The position numbers were made by a program, and so were the translations under genes. The notes under the pieces are model-generated. The model was not told the origin of the DNA. It did no database searches and saw nothing but the letters and a program-made list of their open reading frames with translations. A stretch of 64,000 nt of DNA from Streptomyces sp. NBC_01439 (lineage in GTDB: Bacteria; Actinomycetota; Actinomycetes; Streptomycetales; Streptomycetaceae), in contig NZ_CP109487.1 in assembly GCF_036227605.1 (NCBI RefSeq), forward strand, positions 3,918,001 through 3,982,000, in the 5' to 3' direction. Of the stretch, positions 7,971-16,921 are shown one piece after another (the stretch's first letter is position 1; the number at the start of each line of letters is the position of its first letter).

Positions 7971-8837
7971 TCAGTGCACGGAACGCAGGTGGATGACGTC
8001 GCCCGCGCCCACCGTCTCGTGCCGGTCCTCGGCCGTGCGGATCACCAGGCGGCCATCGGTGTCCACCGCTTCGGCCGTTCCGGTGAGGGTGCGCCCACCG
8101 GGCAGTTCCGCGCGGACGTGCCGGCCCAGGGTCGCGCAGCCCGCCGCGTAGGTCTCCTGGAGGCCGCTGGCCGCGGGGTCGCCACCGGCCGCGCGCCACC
8201 TCCCGTACCACTCCTCCAGGGACCTCAGGACGGTCCGCAGCAGCGGGTCCCGGTCGGTCACGGAGGCCTTGGCCAGCGCCAGCGACCCCGCTGCCGGTAC
8301 CGGCAGCTCGTCCTCGGTCAGGGTGACGTTGAGCCCGATCCCGAGGACCACGCCGTCCTCGACCCGCTCGGCGAGGATCCCGCCGGTCTTGCGCTCCTCG
8401 CCGTCCACGGTGACCAGCAGGTCGTTGGGCCACTTCAGGGCGGTGTCCACGCCGGCCGCCCGGGACAGCCCGGTCGCGGTGGCCACCCCGGCCAGCAGGG
8501 TCAGCCACCCCCACCGCTCCTGCGGCACCGCGTCGCCCGGCTTGAGCAGGACCGAGAAGAACAGCCCCGACCGCGCGGGCGCGACCCAGCTCCGGTCCAG
8601 CCGCCCGCGCCCGGCGCTCTGCTCCTCGGCGACGAGCACGGCCCCCTCGGGCAACTGCGCCGCCCGGGTGGCAAGGTCGGTATTGGTGGACCCGGTACTG
8701 GCGACGACCTCCACGGAGGTCCACAGCCCGTCCCCGGTGACGAGGGCCCTTTGGAGGGCGGCGGCGTTGAGGGGCGGCCGGTCCAGGCTCGACCAGCGAC
8801 CGGCGGAAGCACCTGCTGAGGCATCTGATGGCGTCAT
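7971..8837 (-). CDS. birA: Biotin--[acetyl-CoA-carboxylase] ligase
   Basis: Attaches biotin to the carrier lysine of acyl-CoA carboxylases, here most likely the AccA2 protein encoded at 14.5 kb. The 288-residue protein has the ligase signature GRGRLDRSW (biotinyl-AMP loop), KWPNDLL and KTGGILAE, and a C-terminal SH3-like domain. There is no N-terminal helix-turn-helix, so it is a group I ligase without repressor function. The frame is open further upstream to 8975, but ATG 8837 (MTPSDASAG) fits the family; the upstream part would run into the pccB promoter region. It is divergent from pccB, which fits a shared role. Confidence 0.92.
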   Translation of the reverse strand: MTPSDASAGASAGRWSSLDRPPLNAAALQRALVTGDGLWTSVEVVASTGSTNTDLATRAAQLPEGAVLVAEEQSAGRGRLDRSWVAPARSGLFFSVLLKPGDAVPQERWGWLTLLAGVATATGLSRAAGVDTALKWPNDLLVTVDGEERKTGGILAERVEDGVVLGIGLNVTLTEDELPVPAAGSLALAKASVTDRDPLLRTVLRSLEEWYGRWRAAGGDPAASGLQETYAAGCATLGRHVRAELPGGRTLTGTAEAVDTDGRLVIRTAEDRHETVGAGDVIHLRSVH

Positions 8838-8968
8838 GCAAGCCACAGTAGGTGTGTCAAACGCCGCACTGCCGAGCGCCATGCCCGCCGATACGCTACG
8901 CACCAGTAGCCAGCAGTAGTCAATCAATTGACCAGGCAGTTGACACCATGCAGGGAGCCGCGACCCCG

Positions 8969-10561
8969 ATGTCACATCCGTCAGAGCCGATCGACATGCA
9001 CACCACCGCGGGCAAGATCGCGGATCTGCAGCGCCGCATCGACGAAGCCACCCACGCCGGGTCCGCGCGTGCCGTGGAGAAGCAGCACGCCAAGGGCAAG
9101 CTGACGGCGCGTGAGCGGGTTGCCCTTCTGTTGGACGAGGGGTCCTTCGTCGAGCTCGACGAGTTCGCCCGGCACCGCTCCACCAACTTCGGGCTGGAGA
9201 AGACCCGGCCCTACGGCGACGGCGTCGTCACCGGCTACGGCACGGTGGACGGCCGCCCGGTGGCCGTGTTCTCGCAGGACTTCACCGTCTTCGGCGGGGC
9301 CCTCGGCGAGACTTACGGCCAGAAGATCATGAAGGTCATGGACTTCGCGCTGAAGACCGGATGCCCCCTCGTCGGCATCAACGACTCCGGCGGCGCCCGC
9401 ATCCAGGAGGGCGTCAGCGCGCTGGGCATGTACGGCGAGATCTTCCGCCGCAACGTCCACGCCTCCGGCGTGATCCCGCAGATCAGCCTGATCGTCGGGC
9501 CCTGCGCGGGCGGCGCCGTGTACTCCCCCGCGATCACCGACTTCACGGTCATGGTCGACCAGACCTCGCACATGTTCATCACCGGCCCGGACGTCATCAA
9601 GACGGTCACCGGTGAGGACGTCGGCTTCGAGGAGCTGGGCGGGGCGCGCACGCACAACAGCACGTCCGGCGTCGCGCACCACATGGCGGGCGACGAGAAG
9701 GACGCCATCGAGTACGTGAAGTCACTGCTCGCGTACCTGCCGTCGAACAACCTCTCCGAGCCGCCCTCCTTCCCGGACGAGGCGGACACCGAGGTCTCCG
9801 ACGCCGACCGCGAGCTCGACGTACTGATCCCGGACAGCGCCAACCAGCCGTACGACATGCACACCGTGATCGAGCACGTGCTCGACGACGCGGAGTTCCT
9901 GGAGACGCAGGCGCTCTTCGCGCCGAACATCCTGACCGGCTTCGGCCGGGTCGAGGGCCACCCGGTGGGCATCGTCGCCAACCAGCCGATGCAGTTCGCC
10001 GGCTGCCTGGACATCGACGCCTCCGAGAAGGCGGCGCGGTTCGTACGGACCTGCGACGCCTTCAACATCCCGGTGCTGACCTTCGTGGACGTCCCGGGCT
10101 TCCTTCCGGGCACCGACCAGGAGTACAACGGAATCATCCGGCGCGGCGCCAAGCTGATCTACGCGTACGCCGAGGCCACCGTTCCGCTGATCACCGTAAT
10201 CACCCGGAAGGCCTTCGGCGGTGCGTACGACGTCATGGGCTCCAAGCACCTCGGCGCGGACCTGAACCTGGCCTGGCCGACCGCGCAGATCGCCGTCATG
10301 GGCGCGCAGGGCGCGGTGAACATCCTGCACCGCCGCACCCTCGCGGAGGCCGCTCCCGAGGAGGTGGAGGAGACCCGGGCCCGGCTCATCGCCGAGTACG
10401 AGGACGCGCTGCTCAACCCGTACACGGCGGCCGAGCGCGGGTACATCGACGCGGTGACCATGCCGTCCGAGACCCGGGCGCACGTGGTGAAGGGGCTGCG
10501 GCAGCTGCGTACCAAGCGGGAGTCCCTGCCCCCGAAGAAGCACGGCAACATCCCGCTCTAG
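8969..10561 (+). CDS. pccB: Propionyl-CoA carboxylase beta subunit (carboxyltransferase)
   Basis: Transfers carboxyl from carboxybiotin to propionyl-CoA, forming methylmalonyl-CoA, a building block for polyketides and branched lipids. The 530-residue product carries both crotonase-like halves of the carboxyltransferase domain, with the oxyanion glycines in [11 protein letters not shown] and [13 protein letters not shown] (IVGPCAGGA) and in the C-terminal [14 protein letters not shown]. The sequence is close to S. coelicolor PccB. ATG 8969 ([16 protein letters not shown]) is chosen because its length matches the family; an in-frame ATG at 8948 is possible. The epsilon subunit gene follows 18 bases downstream, so the two are probably cotranscribed. 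Confidence 0.95.
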   Translation: MSHPSEPIDMHTTAGKIADLQRRIDEATHAGSARAVEKQHAKGKLTARERVALLLDEGSFVELDEFARHRSTNFGLEKTRPYGDGVVTGYGTVDGRPVAVFSQDFTVFGGALGETYGQKIMKVMDFALKTGCPLVGINDSGGARIQEGVSALGMYGEIFRRNVHASGVIPQISLIVGPCAGGAVYSPAITDFTVMVDQTSHMFITGPDVIKTVTGEDVGFEELGGARTHNSTSGVAHHMAGDEKDAIEYVKSLLAYLPSNNLSEPPSFPDEADTEVSDADRELDVLIPDSANQPYDMHTVIEHVLDDAEFLETQALFAPNILTGFGRVEGHPVGIVANQPMQFAGCLDIDASEKAARFVRTCDAFNIPVLTFVDVPGFLPGTDQEYNGIIRRGAKLIYAYAEATVPLITVITRKAFGGAYDVMGSKHLGADLNLAWPTAQIAVMGAQGAVNILHRRTLAEAAPEEVEETRARLIAEYEDALLNPYTAAERGYIDAVTMPSETRAHVVKGLRQLRTKRESLPPKKHGNIPL

Positions 10562-10579
10562 CCCCTCCAGGAGGACTCT

Positions 10580-10789
10580 GTGGTGATCAAGGTCGTCAAG
10601 GGCAACCCGACCCCGGAGGAGCTGGCCGCCGCACTGGCGGTGGTCCGAGCGCGCGCGGCGGCGCTGGCCGTGGCGCCGTCGGGCGCTCCGCCGGTCGCGG
10701 ACGAGTGGTCGGCGCCGGCCCGGGTGGCCCGGCGGCGGGTTCCGCATCCGGGGCCGCGGGCCTGGGGCCGTACGTACTGGCCCGCGTAG
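10580..10789 (+). CDS. pccE: Acyl-CoA carboxylase epsilon subunit
   Basis: A 69-residue basic protein starting MVIKVVKGNPTPEELAAALAV, the hallmark N-terminus of the small epsilon subunits found only in actinobacterial acyl-CoA carboxylases. The C-terminus WGRTYWPA is also typical. Epsilon subunits bind the beta subunit and stimulate the holoenzyme. GTG 10580 has AGGAGG seven to eight bases upstream. Placement 18 bases after pccB supports the assignment to the propionyl-CoA carboxylase complex. Confidence 0.92.
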   Translation: MVIKVVKGNPTPEELAAALAVVRARAAALAVAPSGAPPVADEWSAPARVARRRVPHPGPRAWGRTYWPA

Positions 10790-10809
10790 CCCGATCGGTA
10801 TGAACGGAT

Positions 10810-10843
10810 GGTGGCGCCTGAGTACCCGTACTCAGGCGCCACC
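10810..10843. terminator. Hairpin terminator after pccB-pccE
   Basis: Perfect 16-bp arms (10810-10825 and 10828-10843) separated by two bases, starting 20 bases after the pccE stop codon. The innermost pairs must open to give a loop. It probably ends the pccB-pccE transcript. Confidence 0.75.
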
Positions 10844-10868
10844 GCCGTTCCCGCGCCAGGATCGGGGC

Positions 10869-11003
10869 ATGCTCTGGTCCGACCCGAAGAACGAGCCGCC
10901 CAAGGACATGCGCGACGCGCAGGCGATGATCCGGCGGCTGACCCTGGTGCTCGCCCTCGCCATGCTCGTGGTGGTGTACGTCCTGGGTGTGGGCCACTTC
11001 TAA
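10869..11003 (+). CDS. Small single-pass membrane protein, 44 residues
   Basis: Starts MLWSDPKNEPPKDMRDAQ and has one hydrophobic helix, LTLVLALAMLVVVYVLGVG, near the C-terminus. AGGA lies seven bases before ATG 10869. It sits between the terminator of pccB-pccE and maf. The charged N-terminus would face the cytosol. No known family motif is visible; it looks like a conserved small streptomycete protein at this location, judged from memory of the neighbourhood. Confidence 0.65.
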   Translation: MLWSDPKNEPPKDMRDAQAMIRRLTLVLALAMLVVVYVLGVGHF

Positions 11004-11045
11004 CGCCCTGTTCGGGGGGTCCGGGCCGCGCCTACGATGGCCTCC

Positions 11046-11669
11046 ATGACTGCGACACCTGAGCCCTCCACGACCGGGCGCACGCTCGTCCTGGCCTCCG
11101 CCTCCCCCGCCCGGCTGAACCTGCTGCGGCAGGCCGGGCTCGCCCCGCACGTGATCGTCAGCGGCTTCGACGAGGACACCCTGAACCACGACGAGCCGGC
11201 CGCCCTGGCGCTGGCCCTGGCCGAGGCGAAGGCCGCCGTCGTGGCGGGGCTGGACGAGGCCGCGGGCGCCCTGGTGATCGGCTGCGACTCGGTGCTGGAG
11301 CTGGACGGCGAGGCCCTGGGCAAGCCGGCGGACGCCGAGGAGGCCACCGCGCGCTGGAAGTCGATGCGCGGACGCGCGGGCGTGCTGCGCACCGGGCACT
11401 GCGTGATCGACACGGCGGACGGCCGTCAGGTCTCGGCCACGGCGTCGACGACGGTCCGGTTCGGTGAGCCCACGGACGCTGAGGTGGCGGCGTACGTGGC
11501 GAGCGGAGAACCGCTGCACGTGGCGGGGGCGTTCACCCTGGACGGGCTGTCGGCGCCGTTCATCGACGGCATCGACGGGGATCACAGCAACGTCATCGGG
11601 CTGTCGTTGCCGCTGCTGCGTTCCCTGCTGGGCGAACTGGACGTGTCCATCACGGACTTGTGGGCTTGA
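11046..11669 (+). CDS. maf: Maf-like nucleotide pyrophosphatase
   Basis: Maf proteins hydrolyse non-canonical or selected canonical nucleoside triphosphates to monophosphates, preventing misincorporation; older work linked them to septum formation. The product (about 207 residues) has the family start [18 protein letters not shown] with the S-x-R phosphate loop, the catalytic [12 protein letters not shown] segment and the late [17 protein letters not shown] motif. ATG 11037 is a second possible start three codons earlier. The stop codon overlaps the end of the convergent membrane protein gene by 20 bases. Confidence 0.93.
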   Translation: MTATPEPSTTGRTLVLASASPARLNLLRQAGLAPHVIVSGFDEDTLNHDEPAALALALAEAKAAVVAGLDEAAGALVIGCDSVLELDGEALGKPADAEEATARWKSMRGRAGVLRTGHCVIDTADGRQVSATASTTVRFGEPTDAEVAAYVASGEPLHVAGAFTLDGLSAPFIDGIDGDHSNVIGLSLPLLRSLLGELDVSITDLWA

Positions 11670-12141
11670 GCTCCCCGAACGGCGGCGGTGGCGGCGGGGT
11701 GTCCCCGCCCGCACCGCCCTCGCCGCTGCCGTTCCCGCCGGGCCGGGCGGGCCGGGCGGCGTAGGACGTCAGGGTCAGTACGAGCAGACACAGGATCAAC
11801 ATCATCGCCGCAAAGGCGGCCCAGCCGACCAAGGCGACGCAGAGGATGCCGAGCACCCCGTGCGCGACGGCGCCGCTGATGAGCACGACGCGGCCGAAGC
11901 GGCCCGGGGAGCGGTCGCGGAGCGCGGTGGTGGCGGCGAGCACGGCGCACAGGACGAGGAAGGCGCCCATGCCCGCCCCCATGACGTAGGTCGCCTTGGA
12001 CATGACATCCGGATCGCTGCCCGCGATCGACATCGACTGGTTCGCCGTGGTCCGGCCCAGCACGATGTGGACGAGCACGAGCGCCGCCGCTTCCACGACG
12101 AGCACGATCGCGGCCAGTCCGGCCACGAGTCTTCGCAGCAC
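11650..12141 (-). CDS. Four-helix membrane protein of unknown function
   Basis: A 163-residue protein starting at GTG 12141 ([21 protein letters not shown]) with a GGGGGTGGGGG stretch upstream as the only ribosome-binding candidate. It has about four hydrophobic segments and a Pro/Gly-rich cytosolic tail ending [11 protein letters not shown]. The minus strand frame stays open to 13800, but that long part lies opposite a better frame and has no coding character. The gene converges on maf with a 20-base overlap. Function is not recognisable. Confidence 0.7.
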   Translation of the reverse strand: MLRRLVAGLAAIVLVVEAAALVLVHIVLGRTTANQSMSIAGSDPDVMSKATYVMGAGMGAFLVLCAVLAATTALRDRSPGRFGRVVLISGAVAHGVLGILCVALVGWAAFAAMMLILCLLVLTLTSYAARPARPGGNGSGEGGAGGDTPPPPPPFGELKPTSP

Positions 12142-12296
12142 GACGCCCCCACCCCCACGTGTCACAAGCCCGTTCGACGCCCTGGAGGCTACTAACGGGT
12201 AGCCCGGCGGGCAAGACATCCGCGCACCCGGCTTGCAGACGTCTCCCGCCCCACGGCGCGCCCGCACCGCGCCCCGCGCCACGCCGTACGTCGGGA

Positions 12297-13907
12297 CTAC
12301 GCCGACGGCTTCGGCTTCTTCTCCCGCGGCCAGACGGTGTACGACCAGGACCAGACGGTGTCGATCACCCAGATGGTCAGCCAGATCCGGCCGACCCAGA
12401 CCAGCGGTCCGCGCTGCCCGTCGGGCACGGCACCATCGGTGAGCTGCCGAACGATCCAGCTGGAGTCCAGGTACCACAGGACCAGTTGCCCCAGCGCGAA
12501 CGCGACCGTGTGGAGGTACCAGTCCCGCCGCTCCTTGCGGGCATGGGCCTTCGGCCCGGGGCCGGTCTCCGCCGCCGGCCGCGCCACTTCCCGCTCGCTC
12601 ATGTCCGCCCCCGTCCCCGTGTTCGTGTCCGTGTTCGTGTTCGTGCCCGTGTTCGTGTCGATGTCGATGCCCCTGTCGATGTCGGTGGCCCCTTGGCCCC
12701 CTCCCCCGTCGCCGGGCCGCGGCCCGGACTCCTTGTCCTCCTGCGCCAGGCCCAGGGTGCGGACCGCGTACGGCACCACGAGCGCCCCCAGGACCGAGGT
12801 GGCCGCGGCCGCCGCGCAGGCGGCGACCCAACCGGCCTCCTCGTAGAGCAGGCCCATCACCAGGGGGCCGACCACCACACCGGCCAGGCGGGCGCTCTCG
12901 TACAGGCCCATGGCCCGGCCGATCCGCCCCCCGGAGGCGGCGGCCACGGTCGCCTGCTCCACCGGGATCTGCGCGGCGAAACAGGCGGCGGCCACGGTCC
13001 ACAGGACGGCGACGGCCGGCGGCGTGGAGACCACCGCGAGCCCTCCGGCGAACAGCGCGCCCGCCGCGAACGAGGCGACCATGGCCGGGGTGCGGCCCAG
13101 CCGGTCGGTGAGGTGGTGCGCGTGCGCCGGCAGCAGGACGAACACCACGAAACCGGGGGTGAACACCAGCGCGATCTCGTTCGGGGACAGCCCCAGGTCC
13201 GCCTGCAGCCGGAGCAGCAGGAGCATCCACAGCCCCGCCTCGGCCGCGGCCGTCACCGCGGACACCACCATCAGCGGCAGCAGCCGGCGCTCCGCCGCAC
13301 CCCACCGTTCCCGGCGCCCGGTCGCGGCACGGGCCCGCTCCTGGCGGGGCCCGCGCAGCAGCAAGCCCGTCGCCACCGCGCAGGCCGCGCTGCCCAGCCA
13401 GAACAGCAGCGGATAGCCACCGCGTTCCAGCAGGGAGAACGCCACCAGGTAGCCGACGAAGGCGCCCTGACCCTCCGCCGACAGCAACCTGCCGTAGGCG
13501 GAGGTGCCGTCGCCGCCCTGCGCCCGCTGCCCGGTCCAGGCCCGCAGGGCGACCCAGAACAGGGCGCCGCCGGCGCCGCCCAGGCCCGCCGCGACGAAGG
13601 CCACCACCAGCGAGTCGGCGAGCGCGTAGCCGGCGAACGACAGGGCGTACAGACCCGCGCCGACCGCGGCCACCCGCCGCTGGTCGAAGCGGTCGGCCAG
13701 CTCCCCGGCCAGCGGGCGCACGATCAGCGACAGCACCGCCTCGAAGGCGATCAGCATGCCGACCACGAAGGCCCCGGCGCCCAGCGTCGAGCCGGCCCAC
13801 AACGGCAGCAGGAAATCGAACACCTCCGCCGGGGCGCTGGCGAACAGCGCCGCCGACAGGACCCGGCGCCCGGCCGGATCCGCGGGCGCCTCCGTCCCGG
13901 CGCTCAC
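12297..13907 (-). CDS. MFS transporter with a C-terminal two-helix domain
   Basis: A 12-helix major facilitator (residues about 20-405), with RFDQRR between helices 2 and 3 matching the conserved cytosolic loop of MFS exporters. After the transporter comes a repetitive acidic linker rich in Thr, Asn and Asp encoded by hexanucleotide repeats (12610-12687), then a 2TM domain (RDWYLHTVAFALGQLVLWYLD and WVGRIWLTIWVIDTVWSWSY). The fusion is unusual. GTG 13907 (VSAGTEAPADPAGRR) is chosen as start because the sequence further upstream is Arg-rich and non-coding in character; start confidence is moderate. Substrate unknown, possibly drug efflux. Confidence 0.8.
   Translation of the reverse strand: MSAGTEAPADPAGRRVLSAALFASAPAEVFDFLLPLWAGSTLGAGAFVVGMLIAFEAVLSLIVRPLAGELADRFDQRRVAAVGAGLYALSFAGYALADSLVVAFVAAGLGGAGGALFWVALRAWTGQRAQGGDGTSAYGRLLSAEGQGAFVGYLVAFSLLERGGYPLLFWLGSAACAVATGLLLRGPRQERARAATGRRERWGAAERRLLPLMVVSAVTAAAEAGLWMLLLLRLQADLGLSPNEIALVFTPGFVVFVLLPAHAHHLTDRLGRTPAMVASFAAGALFAGGLAVVSTPPAVAVLWTVAAACFAAQIPVEQATVAAASGGRIGRAMGLYESARLAGVVVGPLVMGLLYEEAGWVAACAAAAATSVLGALVVPYAVRTLGLAQEDKESGPRPGDGGGGQGATDIDRGIDIDTNTGTNTNTDTNTGTGADMSEREVARPAAETGPGPKAHARKERRDWYLHTVAFALGQLVLWYLDSSWIVRQLTDGAVPDGQRGPLVWVGRIWLTIWVIDTVWSWSYTVWPREKKPKPSA
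12610..12687. repeat. Hexanucleotide-type tandem repeat inside the MFS gene
   Basis: Degenerate copies of GTGTTC and GTCGAT (clear run GTGTCCGTGTTCGTGTTC) encode the linker TDIDRGIDIDTNTGTNTN in the MFS protein. The in-frame unit means copy changes alter linker length without breaking the frame. Confidence 0.7.
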
Positions 13908-14516
13908 GCCCCGGCCGCCGGTGAGCAGCGCGCGGCCCCCGCCGCGCCGGACCGGTTGGGAGCGGGCCCCGGAACGGAGTCCTCTAACGCCATGTGCCTC
14001 GCCCTCGTCTCGTCGTCGTCGTTTCCACGCAGTTCGTGAGACGCCGTTCGGCCCGCCCGGGTTGTCACGCCGATGCCGCCACCGCCACCGCCGCGCGGTC
14101 GCGGGCCCCGATGTCGTCCATCCGTAGGACACGCCCGGCGCGCTGCCACCCGTCCGGGCCCGTACGGTCCGCATCGCAGTGGGTACGGTGTTGTCCCTGT
14201 TCACCCAGCGGGACGGCCGGGCTACCAATCAGTAAACAAGGGGACAACTCCGCTTACGACCGCAGAGAAACTGTGGGCCGTTCGTAGGGACTCAACAAAG
14301 AATCACCCGGGGCCGCTGACCGGAGAGACAGAGACCTCGACTACATGACGGGGTTACTGTGCAGTCGGGGATCCCCCTGACCTGGGGCGCCACAAGGGTT
14401 CTCCGGCGGATCGACCCTCGCATCACACTCTGTGTGGGCAAGGTCACCACCGGGGGAGGGTCGAAAGGCCGTGTGGGCTGTCCCTAAACTCAGCTTGTTT
14501 CAAGGAGGGAGCCATC
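13908..14516. other. Long intergenic region upstream of accA2
   Basis: About 600 bases without a convincing gene. It must hold the accA2 promoter. An imperfect long-range inverted repeat is visible (GTTGTCCC at 14190-14197 against GGGACAAC at 14241-14248, with flanking TGTT and AACA also able to pair). Short open frames here have no ribosome-binding site or coding bias. Confidence 0.5.
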
Positions 14517-16280
14517 GTGCGCAAGGTGCTCATCGCCAACCGTGGCGAAATCGCTGTCCGCGTTGCTCGGGCCTGCCGGGACGCCGGGATCGGGAGCGTA
14601 GCCGTCTACGCCGATCCGGACCGGGACGCCCTGCACGTCCGCGCGGCCGACGAAGCTTTCGCGTTGGGCGGTGACACCCCGGCCGCCAGCTACCTGGACA
14701 TCTCCAAGGTCCTCCAGGCCGCAGCCGACTCCGGTGCGGACGCCATCCATCCCGGATACGGCTTCCTCTCCGAGAACGCCGACTTCGCCCAGGCCGTGAT
14801 CGACGCCGGCCTGACCTGGATCGGTCCGCCTCCGCAGGCCATCCGTGACCTCGGCGACAAGGTGGCCGCCCGTCACATCGCCCAGCGCGCCGGCGCGCCG
14901 CTGGTCGCCGGTACGCCGGACCCGGTCTCCGGGGCCGAGGAGGTCGTCGCCTTCGCCAAGGAGCACGGCCTGCCGATCGCCATCAAGGCGGCCTTCGGTG
15001 GTGGCGGTCGCGGTCTGAAGGTCGCCCGCACCCTCGAAGAGGTGCCGGAGCTCTACGAATCCGCCGTCCGCGAGGCCGTCGCCGCCTTCGGCCGCGGCGA
15101 GTGCTTCGTCGAGCGCTACCTCGACAAGCCGCGCCACGTCGAGACCCAGTGCCTGGCCGACTCGCACGGCAACGTGGTCGTCGTGTCGACCCGTGACTGC
15201 TCCCTCCAGCGCCGCCACCAGAAGCTCGTGGAGGAGGCCCCTGCACCGTTCCTGAGCGAGGCTCAGAACGCGGAGCTGTACGCCGCCTCCAAGGCCATCC
15301 TGAAGGAAGCGGGCTACGTCGGCGCCGGCACCGTCGAGTTCCTCGTCTCCGCCGACGGCCTGATCTCCTTCCTGGAGGTCAACACCCGCCTCCAGGTCGA
15401 GCACCCGGTCACCGAAGAGGTCTCCGGCATCGACCTGGTCCGCGAGATGTTCCGCATCGCCGACGGCGAGGAGCTCGGCTACGGCGACCCGGTCCTGCGC
15501 GGTCACTCCATCGAGTTCCGCATCAACGGCGAGGACCCGGGCCGCGGCTTCCTCCCGGCGCCCGGCACGGTCACCAAGTTCAACGCCCCCACCGGTCCGG
15601 GCGTCCGCCTCGACGCGGGCGTCGAGTCCGGCTCCGTGATCGGCCCGGCCTGGGACTCGCTCCTGGCCAAGCTGATCGTCACCGGTGCCACCCGCGAGCA
15701 GGCCCTGCAGCGCGCCGCCCGCGCGCTCGCCGAGTTCGAGGTCGAGGGCATGGCCACGGCCATCCCCTTCCACCGTGCGGTCGTCGCCGACCCGGCGTTC
15801 GCCCCCACCGACGGCAGCCCCTTCACCGTCTTCACCCGGTGGATCGAGACCGAGTTCGTCAACGAGATCCCGGCGTTCACGGCTCCGGCCGCGGACGACA
15901 CCGAGGACGAGCCGGGCCGCGAGACGGTGGTCGTCGAGGTCGGCGGCAAGCGCCTCGAAGTCTCGCTCCCGTCGTCCCTGGGCATGACCCTGGCCCGCAC
16001 GGCCGCCGCCGGTGGCGCGAAGCCGAAGCGCCGCGTGGCCAAGAAGTCCGGCCCGGCCGCCTCCGGCGACACCCTCGCCTCCCCGATGCAGGGCACGATC
16101 GTCAAGGTCGCGGTCGAGGAGGGCCAGCAGGTCAACGAGGGCGACCTGGTCGTCGTACTCGAAGCCATGAAGATGGAGCAGCCGCTGAACGCGCACCGCT
16201 CCGGCACCGTCGTCGGCCTCACCGCCGAGGTCGGCGGGTCCGTCACCTCGGGCGCCACGATCTGCGAGATCAAGGACTGA
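14517..16280 (+). CDS. accA2: Acyl-CoA carboxylase alpha subunit (biotin carboxylase plus biotin carrier)
   Basis: Carboxylates its own biotin using ATP and bicarbonate and hands the group to beta subunits such as PccB. The 587-residue protein has the biotin carboxylase domain at about 1-450 ([15 protein letters not shown], the ATP-grasp glycine loop [12 protein letters not shown], and [15 protein letters not shown]) and a C-terminal biotinyl domain with EAMKMEQ, where Lys552 would carry biotin. The sequence is nearly that of S. coelicolor AccA2. GTG 14517 has AAGGAGGGA six bases upstream. The gene is monocistronic; a hairpin follows directly. Confidence 0.96.
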   Translation: MRKVLIANRGEIAVRVARACRDAGIGSVAVYADPDRDALHVRAADEAFALGGDTPAASYLDISKVLQAAADSGADAIHPGYGFLSENADFAQAVIDAGLTWIGPPPQAIRDLGDKVAARHIAQRAGAPLVAGTPDPVSGAEEVVAFAKEHGLPIAIKAAFGGGGRGLKVARTLEEVPELYESAVREAVAAFGRGECFVERYLDKPRHVETQCLADSHGNVVVVSTRDCSLQRRHQKLVEEAPAPFLSEAQNAELYAASKAILKEAGYVGAGTVEFLVSADGLISFLEVNTRLQVEHPVTEEVSGIDLVREMFRIADGEELGYGDPVLRGHSIEFRINGEDPGRGFLPAPGTVTKFNAPTGPGVRLDAGVESGSVIGPAWDSLLAKLIVTGATREQALQRAARALAEFEVEGMATAIPFHRAVVADPAFAPTDGSPFTVFTRWIETEFVNEIPAFTAPAADDTEDEPGRETVVVEVGGKRLEVSLPSSLGMTLARTAAAGGAKPKRRVAKKSGPAASGDTLASPMQGTIVKVAVEEGQQVNEGDLVVVLEAMKMEQPLNAHRSGTVVGLTAEVGGSVTSGATICEIKD

Positions 16281-16305
16281 CCTCCCCGGCAGCAGCCGCG
16301 AGACG

Positions 16306-16348
16306 AAAGACGGCCCGTACGCCCCTTCCGGGGTGTGCGGGCCGTCTT
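16306..16348. terminator. Hairpin terminator after accA2
   Basis: Nineteen-base arms (16306-16324 region and 16330-16348) with one mismatch and a short TTCC-type loop, between the accA2 stop and the convergent gene ending at 16374. It probably serves both. Confidence 0.8.
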
Positions 16349-16373
16349 CCTTGCCGGAGTTCCGCCCCAAGGG

Positions 16374-16781
16374 CTAGAACGCGGAGGGGCTCGTGAAGTT
16401 GCACCGGACGTACTCCGAGTCGTTCTCCTCCAACGCCAGGCAGTAGCCGCCCAGGCGGTCGAGGTGGTCGTACAGGGAGTGCGCGAACGCCTCCGCGTCC
16501 TCCGCGTGCGCGAGCCGGATGGACGCCGGAACCATGTTGCGCGGCCAGTCGGCCGTCGACCAGTCCACGATGAGCTGGGCGAAGAACTCGTCCGACCGGA
16601 AGTGGCTGAAGAGCTGGAAGGAGCTCCGGGTCACTTCATGGGGCTCTCCGTAGAATGCCGTCAGATCGGCCACGAGGCGGCGCCACAGGCCTTCGACATC
16701 GCCCTCGCGAAATGATTCCGCGACCGTGTCTCCGGCGGGAGCCAATCCGGCGAACAGGTAATACGTCTCCTTCTCGCTCAC
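16374..16781 (-). CDS. Hypothetical cytosolic protein, 135 residues
   Basis: Starts with GTG (MSEKETYYLFAGLAPAGD) with GAGGTGG seven bases upstream, so translation is well supported. The protein is acidic, rich in aromatic residues, and has no signal peptide or membrane segment. Segments such as FYGEPHEVTRSSFQLFSHF and EDAEAFAHSLYDHLDRLGGY suggest a small alpha/beta fold, but I recognise no family. It converges with accA2 across a hairpin, and the DeoR-type regulator gene lies upstream on the same strand 140 bases away. Confidence 0.75.
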   Translation of the reverse strand: MSEKETYYLFAGLAPAGDTVAESFREGDVEGLWRRLVADLTAFYGEPHEVTRSSFQLFSHFRSDEFFAQLIVDWSTADWPRNMVPASIRLAHAEDAEAFAHSLYDHLDRLGGYCLALEENDSEYVRCNFTSPSAF

Positions 16782-16900
16782 CGTGGATCCACCTCACATC
16801 GTTCGCTCGTCGATCTTGTCGTCCGTGGTGGTGAACCAGACTTCCTCATCGGACGCCCCGGAACAACATCGATAGCCGATGCGGCTCCGCTCCGTCGTAC

Positions 16901-16917
16901 GCCGCCGGGCCGGCGGC
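16901..16917. terminator. Small hairpin downstream of the DeoR-type gene
   Basis: GCCGCCG and CGGCGGC (16901-16907 and 16911-16917) form a 7-bp stem just past the regulator stop codon at 16922. GC-rich and short, so only a weak terminator candidate. Confidence 0.4.
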
Positions 16918-16921
16918 GGTG

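Noticed and set aside
8870..8900. CTACGCACCAGTAG between birA and pccB as an operator of the same regulon
   Set aside because: The two halves are not complementary beyond CTA and TAG; not a match.
10145..10170. TCTACGCGTACG in pccB as another nucleoside operator
   Set aside because: It lacks the full palindrome and lies within a coding region where the codons explain it.
11650..13800. Open frame of over 700 codons on the minus strand spanning the membrane protein and the MFS gene
   Set aside because: Only its last 163 codons read like a protein. The rest is the complement frame of the MFS gene, rich in Arg, Gly and Ala, as expected from very high GC content.
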